A stretch of 64,000 nucleotides of DNA from Pseudoalteromonas luteoviolacea NCIMB 1942 (GTDB lineage: Bacteria > Pseudomonadota > Gammaproteobacteria > Enterobacterales > Alteromonadaceae). Positions 45,767 through 53,741 of this stretch are shown here, in pieces. Positions within the stretch are counted from its first letter, which is position 1, and each line of letters opens with the position of its first letter. Below the pieces are notes generated by a model. The model had not been told where the DNA came from, did not search any database, and worked only from the letters and a program-made list of their open reading frames with translations. Location: assembly GCF_001625595.1 (NCBI RefSeq), contig NZ_AUXT01000181.1, forward strand, positions 94,816 through 158,815, written 5' to 3'. A program made the position numbers and the translations under genes.

Positions 45767-47518
45767 ATGGACAAACAAGCATTATTAAGTATTGGTCGAG
45801 TTATTGGTCATGCTGGCGTAGGAAAGTGGAGTTTTTATACGGGCGTTGCTTTTCGAGTGTTGGAACGCTGTGTCGCGATTGCGCCGCTGTTGTTATGTTT
45901 TTACTGGTTACAGCAGCAGTTTTTAACAATCGCACAAAGCGCACCTTGGCTCTTTACACCGATTGATTATTTAGTGGTTTTGGGCGGCATTTTTTTATTG
46001 CAACTGGTGTTTGCTTATATTGGCCAATATCAGAGCTTTGTGGGCAGTTATCGAGTTGTGCACGCGTATCGAATTAAGTTGATCAACCACGTTAGACAGT
46101 TGCCTCTTGGGCGTATGCGCCGTACTCATAGTGGCGAGTTTTTAGAGTTGCTCACTGAAGATATTAAAAAAATTGAGAGCATATTCTCGCATATTGCCCC
46201 TGACTTGATTTCGGCGTTGGTGGCACCTGTGATAGGTATGGTTGTACTACTTTTTGTTAATCCTTTATATGCACTTGGTGCTTTGATATTACTGCCATTT
46301 GCATTTTGGGTAATGCAGATGTCAAAGCAAAAATTTGGGCAAGTTGCAAGCGCCAAGCAGCAGTCATATCGTCAGACAGGCAGTATGATCACTGACTATG
46401 TTGAGGCATTAAAAACCCTGAAGTTGTATGGTCAAACTGAGACTTGGTTAACGCGTGTGGCTAAACAGTTAGAGCGCACTAAACAGCATAGTTTACAAGT
46501 AGAAATGTGGGGTGCAGGGCCGGTTTTAACCTATCGAATGGTGCTCAATATGGTGCTCACTGTGTTTGTAATTACATTGGCGGTGACTTTACCCGAGCAT
46601 CGCTTTACTGGCATAGATTTTACTACAGTTTTGTTTGCCCTATTACTAGTGAAATTACTCGAACCGCTTTACGAAGTGGGAGAGTATTTGACGGTATTAC
46701 GCATAGCTGTGCAGTCTGAACACAAAATAGAGTCCATTTTAAATGAGCCCGTGCTGGCAGAGCCGGATAACCCGCAGCGCCCTGAGTATTTTGATATTGA
46801 GCTTGACCGCGTGTCATTTAAATATGGCGATAAAAAGGTGATTGATGGGGTGAGTTTTCGAGTGAAACAAGGGACAACAACCGCAATTGTTGGTGAGTCT
46901 GGAAGTGGTAAATCGACACTCTTAAACTTGTGCGCACGCTTTTTTGACCCAAACTCGGGCTGTGTGAGAATTGGTGCGTCAGATCTCAGGGACATTGGTT
47001 CAAAAGGGATACATCAAGTGGTCAGCATGGTATTTCAAGATATTCAGTTGGTGGATGCCAGCATAGTTGAAAACATTCGTATTGGCCGGCCAGATGCCAG
47101 TGATGAAGAGGTGATGGAAGCGTGTCGCTTATCTAACTGTTTGGAGTTTATTAACAAGTTGCCAGAGGGGATGGACACCCGTGTTGGTGACAGTGGTTTA
47201 CTGTTTTCTGGTGGACAAAGACAGCGTATTGCCATTGCCAGAGCGTTGTTAAAAGATGCACCCATTGTACTGCTCGACGAGGCAACTTCATCGCTTGACC
47301 CCATCACACAAGCTGAGGTGGTCAGTGCCATGGATAACCTGTTAAAAAACCGCACTGTGATCACCATTGCGCATCGTCTTTCTAGCATTGTGGACGCTGA
47401 TAACATCATCGTACTTGAGCAAGGCAAAGTAGTAGAGTCGGGCAGTCACCGTTGTTTGGTGTCGCTCGGTGGACACTATACGAGTCTCTGGAAAGCGCAG
47501 GAAGTACAAGCTGCGTAA
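45767..47518 (+). CDS. ABC half-transporter, YbtQ/IrtB-like
   Basis: 583 aa. Transmembrane helices span residues ~20-310 and the nucleotide-binding domain ~335-575. Walker A is VGESGSGKST, the signature FSGGQRQRIAIARALL, Walker B VLLDEATSSLD, switch ITIAHRLS. All catalytic residues are present, so both halves of the heterodimer look active. The ATG follows the previous stop with no gap. Partner and role are as for the preceding gene: import of the ferric siderophore or export of the free one cannot be told apart by sequence alone. Confidence 0.82.
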   Translation: MDKQALLSIGRVIGHAGVGKWSFYTGVAFRVLERCVAIAPLLLCFYWLQQQFLTIAQSAPWLFTPIDYLVVLGGIFLLQLVFAYIGQYQSFVGSYRVVHAYRIKLINHVRQLPLGRMRRTHSGEFLELLTEDIKKIESIFSHIAPDLISALVAPVIGMVVLLFVNPLYALGALILLPFAFWVMQMSKQKFGQVASAKQQSYRQTGSMITDYVEALKTLKLYGQTETWLTRVAKQLERTKQHSLQVEMWGAGPVLTYRMVLNMVLTVFVITLAVTLPEHRFTGIDFTTVLFALLLVKLLEPLYEVGEYLTVLRIAVQSEHKIESILNEPVLAEPDNPQRPEYFDIELDRVSFKYGDKKVIDGVSFRVKQGTTTAIVGESGSGKSTLLNLCARFFDPNSGCVRIGASDLRDIGSKGIHQVVSMVFQDIQLVDASIVENIRIGRPDASDEEVMEACRLSNCLEFINKLPEGMDTRVGDSGLLFSGGQRQRIAIARALLKDAPIVLLDEATSSLDPITQAEVVSAMDNLLKNRTVITIAHRLSSIVDADNIIVLEQGKVVESGSHRCLVSLGGHYTSLWKAQEVQAA

Positions 47519-47532
47519 AGGGGATTTACAGC

Positions 47533-47563
47533 AGCGCCTTTTTTATCAAAAGGGCGCTATTTC
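47533..47563 (+). terminator. Terminator after the ABC half-transporter pair
   Basis: AGCGCCTTTT pairs with AAAAGGGCGCT (one bulged G) around TTATC and is followed by ATTTC, 15 bp after the stop. Confidence 0.6.
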
Positions 47564-47660
47564 AATCCATGTGCAAGTCATCGTGTTTCCCTTTCGATTT
47601 ATTTTTACCGTGTCATTATTTAACCAAGTTTAAATCCCAAAGAAGTAAGCGGAGGTAGCG

Positions 47661-48761
47661 GTGATAAAGCAATGGGGAGTAATTAGCTTGGTAATTATGT
47701 TGTTGAGTGGGTGTGTTCAAACACAAAATGTACGCAACATTGAAATGTTTAAAAAAGGCAATACCCAGTGCTATAACCGCGCTACCATGCCACACACCTT
47801 TATAGTGGATGCTCACAATCACTTTCGCCCGTTTGGGGGAAATGCACTGCCAATCAACGAGCTAAATACCTATTTTGAGCGCCTAGGCATTTTATTTGTA
47901 AACGTATTTGGCATTGGCCAGATGGTGCCTATAGAGTGTGATTACTTTTATAACTGCCCGACCGCGCTGGTAAAACCCAGTATCAAAAATGACTTTAGCA
48001 ATGCCGCAAACTATTACGAGCACGCACCGCAAGGCACCCATTTAACCTTGTCAATGAGCTTTCCAGACCTCAATGCACCGCAAGATATTGCCTATAAAAT
48101 GGATCTGTTGGAGCAGGAATACCCAAATACATTCACTTGGATGGGAGAGGTAAATTTGGTCAAACAGGCGCTGTTTATTAATCGACATCGGACTACCGCC
48201 ATCGAGAACATCGCCAAGTGGGACGAGTTTATGGCCAAGCTAAGAAGCCCCCGTGGCCCCGGCAGTACGCCAATTCCTATTTCCATTCATGCTGATATCG
48301 GTTCCAACAAAGCGCCTGAAAAGTACCTGTATTTAATGGAGGAAGTACTAAAACAATACCCCGACAACCCCATTGTGTGGGTGCATATGGGGCTATCAAG
48401 AGAGCTTACCAACCTTGACCCCACACGCCATACCGAAATTTTATCTCGACTACTTGATCAATACCCCAAACTGATGCTGGATATTTCATGGCGTGTTTTA
48501 TACGACGAATACTTTAAACACGAAGCAATACGTGACCACTATGTGACCTTTTTAAATCAATATTCCACTCGTATTCTTCCCGGCTCCGATTTTGTGGCAA
48601 CCGACACCAAACGCTTTAAACATTATGCTCGTGAAGTCGAGCTCACAAGTTATATCAACCAATTCTTAAACGACAACGCATTTCGTAATATTGCTCTTGG
48701 ACAAAACTACTTCAACCTGATGGATTTGGAGTACGAAGCACCTCAGATTTGTGACGAGTGA
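47661..48761 (+). CDS. Amidohydrolase-like lipoprotein
   Basis: 366 aa from a GTG start. The signal ends with the lipobox LLSGC (Cys18), so it is a membrane-anchored lipoprotein. VDAHNHFRPFGG holds the His-x-His metal pair of the amidohydrolase (TIM-barrel metal-dependent hydrolase) superfamily; SIHADIG, WVHMGLS and LPGSDF supply plausible further His/Asp ligands. Substrate unknown. It lies 140 bp after the siderophore transporter pair and has its own RBS (GGAGG upstream), so a link to siderophore processing is possible but unproven. Confidence 0.7.
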   Translation: MIKQWGVISLVIMLLSGCVQTQNVRNIEMFKKGNTQCYNRATMPHTFIVDAHNHFRPFGGNALPINELNTYFERLGILFVNVFGIGQMVPIECDYFYNCPTALVKPSIKNDFSNAANYYEHAPQGTHLTLSMSFPDLNAPQDIAYKMDLLEQEYPNTFTWMGEVNLVKQALFINRHRTTAIENIAKWDEFMAKLRSPRGPGSTPIPISIHADIGSNKAPEKYLYLMEEVLKQYPDNPIVWVHMGLSRELTNLDPTRHTEILSRLLDQYPKLMLDISWRVLYDEYFKHEAIRDHYVTFLNQYSTRILPGSDFVATDTKRFKHYAREVELTSYINQFLNDNAFRNIALGQNYFNLMDLEYEAPQICDE

Positions 48762-48948
48762 TGGGGGAGCCTGCTTCATGAAACATAGCAGGATAAAAAA
48801 TAAAGCGTAAGAGTAATTTATCACTGTATATTCTTTACACAAAAAGATAAGGTTGCAAGGGCGTAGAGCATATGTATTTATTCAGGTTAAAACTGACTTT
48901 GCACTTTAAAAATTTGGGAAATATAGGATGTAGTTCATTGTAAACTTG

Positions 48949-49040
48949 AAGTGGTTTTTGACCTAATCTTTGTACCTATAATTTTTGGTAGATTTTTATG
49001 TTCTAAATTTACTTTTAGAAATCAATGGTATAAATTTAGA
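48949..49040 (+). promoter_or_regulatory. CRISPR leader of array 1
   Basis: AT-rich sequence directly before the first repeat. Its last ~90 bp match the leader of array 2; the 20 bases ATCAATGGTATAAATTTAGA next to the repeat are identical. AATCAATGGTATA resembles an IHF site, needed for spacer insertion in E. coli type I-E. TGGTATAAA is an extended -10 element that would place transcription start at the first repeat. Confidence 0.7.
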
Positions 49041-52000
49041 GTGTTCCCCGTATGCACGGGGCTAAACCGACTATCAATTGCATTGAGTGTTTCATTTACT
49101 GGTGTTCCCCGTATGCACGGGGCTAAACCGCGTAACTAAGAAAGTTGATGACGTTAAAAAAAGTGTTCCCCGTATGCACGGGGCTAAACCGCATGATTAA
49201 TGCTTTAGCAGCACGTACAGGCAGTGTTCCCCGTATGCACGGGGCTAAACCGTTAGCGAAGCATTTGTAAAACTAAAAGCGTTTGTGTTCCCCGTATGCA
49301 CGGGGCTAAACCGAGAGCTAACCAACCCATTTACAAGAGAGGATGCGTGTTCCCCGTATGCACGGGGCTAAACCGTTCTTACAGACAGCTATCAAAAGTC
49401 AGTTACAGTGTTCCCCGTATGCACGGGGCTAAACCGGCCCTACGCTGTGACTATCGCACGACGAGCCAGTGTTCCCCGTATGCACGGGGCTAAACCGTAT
49501 CAACGATTGGAATATATTTACTGCTGAACGTGTTCCCCGTATGCACGGGGCTAAACCATCCTAATCAAAAAATAGGTTTGGTTAAAACACGTGTTCCCCG
49601 TATGCACGGGGCTAAACCGCAAAAAACAGTATTAAAAAATCACTCACCTTCGTGTTCCCCGTATGCACGGGGCTAAACCGCAAGCTAAATCTTTAATTGG
49701 TGCGGGGTGGGCGTGTTCCCCGTATGCACGGGGCTAAACCGCCAATTGCTTTAAACAGTGACGGCACTTGGAGGTGTTCCCCGTATGCACGGGGCTAAAC
49801 CGCACTATGTAGTCACGGAAAATATAGTGACGCGGTGTTCCCCGTATGCACGGGGCTAAACCGTAAAACAGCAAACATTAGCTGCATTAACACAGGTGTT
49901 CCCCGTATGCACGGGGCTAAACCGCCAGAAAACCGACCGCCCATACGACCAGTACGGTGTTCCCCGTATGCACGGGGCTAAACCGAAACCAATCAAATAT
50001 ACCCATAATATAATCCTGTGTTCCCCGTATGCACGGGGCTAAACCGGCTGCAATGGCAAAGCAAAACGGCATAACAAGGTGTTCCCCGTATGCACGGGGC
50101 TAAACCGTGTTGATTTCTCTACAGCACTCCCAGCTAAAAGTGTTCCCCGTATGCACGGGGCTAAACCGAAAAAGAACATCATATGAATATGGCACTGGAA
50201 GTGTTCCCCGTATGCACGGGGCTAAACCGGGTGATTGATTTGCCAAACGGTAATTTAACCAGTGTTCCCCGTATGCACGGGGCTAAACCGCCCTGGCAGG
50301 GCGAACCACCTACCAACAAATCGTGTTCCCCGTATGCACGGGGCTAAACCGTAATTATTTTTTTCTGAATACTCAGATATGGCGTGTTCCCCGTATGCAC
50401 GGGGCTAAACCGGGTGCAATTATGACAGCACACATCGACGAAGAGGTGTTCCCCGTATGCACGGGGCTAAACCGCGCAGAGGCTAAAGCTGTAATACTCA
50501 AGGCGAGTGTTCCCCGTATGCACGGGGCTAAACCGATGGCGCTATGGCTGTACTTTACGTACACGGAGTGTTCCCCGTATGCACGGGGCTAAACCGTGGT
50601 GTCACTACAATACCTCAATTTAGAGTTGGTGTTCCCCGTATGCACGGGGCTAAACCGAAATGGAAGCTGAATTTAAATCTACCAGATGAGTGTTCCCCGT
50701 ATGCACGGGGCTAAACCGACAATTCGAAAAATCACGGTTGATATTGGTGGGTGTTCCCCGTATGCACGGGGCTAAACCGACGAAAATGTTATTTCAAAGA
50801 CCGTAAATACAGTGTTCCCCGTATGCACGGGGCTAAACCGCCCAGCAATGGGCTTTTATCTTTTCTTTGCGTGTGTTCCCCGTATGCACGGGGCTAAACC
50901 GATGGTTGCAGATTCTGAAACCCTGATTTAAAGGTGTTCCCCGTATGCACGGGGCTAAACCGAGTAGGCACCGCACCATTTGAACCAAAACCAAGTGTTC
51001 CCCGTATGCACGGGGCTAAACCGTTGGTGCTATGATTTCGAAAATGAAAGCACAGGTGTTCCCCGTATGCACGGGGCTAAACCGCAACCTAATCAGGTGC
51101 AGTTTTATCAAAGCGCCGTGTTCCCCGTATGCACGGGGCTAAACCGATAAAGCTCATTTTATTGGAACTAACGGGAAAGTGTTCCCCGTATGCACGGGGC
51201 TAAACCGCTAAATAAAGAAAATCAGATTTTAAACGATGAGTGTTCCCCGTATGCACGGGGCTAAACCGCGTGCAGTCTGATGTATTGCTTTATCTCAGGC
51301 GTGTTCCCCGTATGCACGGGGCTAAACCGTGTTCCAGCACTTCAACTGTCCTCATTCTACAGTGTTCCCCGTATGCACGGGGCTAAACCGTTATGGTGAC
51401 GTGCTGATTAATAGCGGAAAAGGTGTTCCCCGTATGCACGGGGCTAAACCGCAATTAAACGAAAGTGTGCAAGTGTTGAGTAAGTGTTCCCCGTATGCAC
51501 GGGGCTAAACCGTGTGGCTATGGGTGCATTTGCAGCTGTGAAACGTGTTCCCCGTATGCACGGGGCTAAACCGCATGGCGCGTTGCTGTCTCACTTCAAT
51601 GACAAGTGTTCCCCGTATGCACGGGGCTAAACCGGCTTATCGAGAGAATGGAGCAGGCAGGAATTGGTGTTCCCCGTATGCACGGGGCTAAACCGCATAG
51701 GAATTGAATGCCAGTGTGGCGCTTTGAGTGTTCCCCGTATGCACGGGGCTAAACCGCTGGTAACAGTGCCGACCACTTCACCAATAAAAGTGTTCCCCGT
51801 ATGCACGGGGCTAAACCGCCGTAAATAATTTGTTCGGCGGGGATCCTTTGGTGTTCCCCGTATGCACGGGGCTAAACCGGAAGACATGTTTATCTTAGGT
51901 GACTTCGTAAAGTGTTCCCCGTATGCACGGGGCTAAACCGTCCTGTTGAAGCACAGACTGGTTTTGTGGTGAGTGTTCCCCGTATGCACGGGGCTAAACC

Positions 52001-52368
52001 GTATACTCACCTTCAGGGACGCAACTCACATTTGTGTTCCCCGTATGCACGGGGCTAAACCGTATGAATGAGTTTTTAATGGGAGTGGACTGGGGTGTTC
52101 CCCGTATGCACGGGGCTAAACCGGAGTTAGTGCCATTAGTGCATTAGCAGAGGCTGTGTTCCCCGTATGCACGGGGCTAAACCGCCATGTAATTAAATCA
52201 CTCAACTGCTATCCTCCGTGTTCCCCGTATGCACGGGGCTAAACCGCAGGTCAAAACTTGTCAAACTGACAGTGCCATGTGTTCCCCGTATGCACGGGGC
52301 TAAACCGCAAACAAAAATCATAATAGAGAGACTATAAAAGTGTTCCCCGTATGCACGGGGCTAAACCG
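49041..52368 (+). CRISPR. Type I-E CRISPR array 1, 55 repeats
   Basis: 55 copies of a 29-bp repeat that begins GTGTTCCCCG, carries the CCCCG/CGGGG hairpin arms and ends CTAAACCG, as in type I-E. I located each repeat start. Spacers are 32 nt except five of 33 nt (after repeats 5, 23, 34, 45 and 52). Repeats look uniform apart from repeat 9 (49530), whose last base is A. The leader is on the left, so new spacers enter there. The last repeat is intact, unusual for a natural distal end, and is followed by 32 nt of spacer-length sequence and then an IS remnant. Spacer targets cannot be assigned by eye. Confidence 0.98.
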
Positions 52369-52400
52369 CTAGTTCGCAAATACCAGTGACGCAAACAAAG

Positions 52401-52674
52401 CGATAAACGCCTTCCATATCAGCGGGGGGATTGTGTGATGTTCACAAGGGGTTTTCCAGATTCGTTAGCGAGTGTTGAAGCTACCTTTACCAAACGTGCT
52501 GTTCTTCGTGGATCTCCTAACTCACTTTTTGCAAATTGTTGCTCTGCCCACTTGGTATGTTGGTCAATCATTATCTTCTCCAGTGTATGGTTTGAAGGTC
52601 TGATCACACTAAGGAAGTTTAGTTCAAAAAAATCCCCGCTAATTTCTTAGCGAGGATTTGTGTATAAGAGACAG
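52401..52674 (-). mobile_element. Remnant of an IS50/Tn5-like (IS4 family) insertion sequence
   Basis: On the minus strand the ATG at 52571 opens an ORF with the Tn5-type transposase N-terminal DNA-binding pattern (DQHTKWAEQQFAKSELGDPR, then RTARLVKVA). A six-base G/C run near 52430 shifts the frame; the family continuation ADMEGVYR is read in the next frame to ~52401, where similarity stops. Bases 52656-52674, upstream of the ATG, are ATTTGTGTATAAGAGACAG, which differs at two positions from the Tn5 mosaic end: this is the element's terminal inverted repeat. The rest of the element is missing, so it is inactive. Confidence 0.8.
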
Positions 52675-52817
52675 GGAAAGAGCAGCGTTCTTGCTAGTTG
52701 GCAAACATATACAAAAATAATGCAATTGATGGCATTTCGATAACTTGTCTTTGATCAATGACAGCCTTAATGAGTTTTGATACATTTATTTCACTTTTAA
52801 TTTACTGATAGTTGTTT

Positions 52818-53642
52818 ATGCAGGCTAAGGAAGAGCAATATTTTAGATATATTGAGGCCGTGTTATTTTGGCAAGGGGAAATCCAAACGGGCACGTTTCA
52901 AGATAAATTTAAACTATCAAGACCCAGTGCAAGACGCTATCTAACTGACTTTATAGCGCGTTATCAAGTTGACGCAAATTACAACGAATCTGAAAAAGCC
53001 TATGTACTGGCAACCCCCTTTACACCAATTTATATTTCCCAAGACTTTACCGAGTACGCCAATTTAATTGGTGAGCAGTATGTACACAATTTAAGTACCT
53101 CGACCATTGCAACTCTGCCTTTACCGCATAGAAAATTAAACCCCACCATTTTACGACCAATTTTAAACGCTTGCCGCAGGCAAAGTGTGCTCGATATCTG
53201 TTATCAGTCGATAAAAGAAGGGGGAGAAACAGAGCGTATTATTCGCCCTCATACACTTGTAAACTCAGGCCTTCGTTATCACTTAAGAGCATATTGCGAA
53301 GAGGCAAAAGGGTTTAGAGACTTTTCATTATCTCGCATCCTATCGGCGTCCCCTGAATTTAAATGTAAGGCGCAAAAATACAAACAAGATGATGAAGCAT
53401 GGCAACAGGAGGTAACTTTAACCATCATGCCTGATCCGCGCTTAAGCGAATATGCCCAGCAAGTCATTGCCCATGACTTTGATATGAATGGCAATAAAAA
53501 GCTGCTTAAAACTAACGTGGCGCTGCTTAATTATTTGATAGGCATTTTACAGCATCCAAGCCCAGAAGCCCAGCAAATTGTAATGGACCCTAAATGTTAT
53601 CGCGAGTTGAAAGCCAATAAGTTGCTTTGGAATAGATCGTAA
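52818..53642 (+). CDS. WYL-domain transcriptional regulator of the cas locus
   Basis: 274 aa from the ATG at 52818. Residues ~10-60 (FQDKFKLSRPSARRYLTDFI) form a winged HTH. Residues ~115-185 are a WYL domain (PHTLVNSGLRYHLRAYCEEA, then FRDFSLSRIL), a ligand-sensing module often binding nucleic acid or nucleotides. The C-terminal ~70 residues resemble the WCX extension. WYL regulators frequently border CRISPR-cas loci. It stands 99 bp upstream of cas3 on the same strand and may control cas3 or the whole locus. Confidence 0.8.
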   Translation: MQAKEEQYFRYIEAVLFWQGEIQTGTFQDKFKLSRPSARRYLTDFIARYQVDANYNESEKAYVLATPFTPIYISQDFTEYANLIGEQYVHNLSTSTIATLPLPHRKLNPTILRPILNACRRQSVLDICYQSIKEGGETERIIRPHTLVNSGLRYHLRAYCEEAKGFRDFSLSRILSASPEFKCKAQKYKQDDEAWQQEVTLTIMPDPRLSEYAQQVIAHDFDMNGNKKLLKTNVALLNYLIGILQHPSPEAQQIVMDPKCYRELKANKLLWNRS

Positions 53643-53741
53643 CGACCAACCTAGTAAATTTTTTACTGGTTGAATCAGCAGAATTGCAGAGTAAATACTT
53701 CAGGTATAACCTAATCACGTCAAAACCAAGGAATGTGCAGT

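Noticed and set aside
49296..51887. Open reading frames of 60-90 codons running through CRISPR array 1 on both strands
   Set aside because: They consist of translated repeats with spacers between and have no RBS. They are artefacts of the repeat lacking stops in those frames.
52369..52400. Spacer 55 of array 1 as a normal spacer
   Set aside because: It has spacer length but no repeat follows; treated as the remnant of a truncated array rather than counted as a spacer.
52656..52674. Possible sequencing-adapter contamination, because the sequence is close to the Tn5 mosaic end
   Set aside because: Two of 19 bases differ, and a Tn5-type transposase start lies at the expected distance and orientation, so a natural IS end is more likely.
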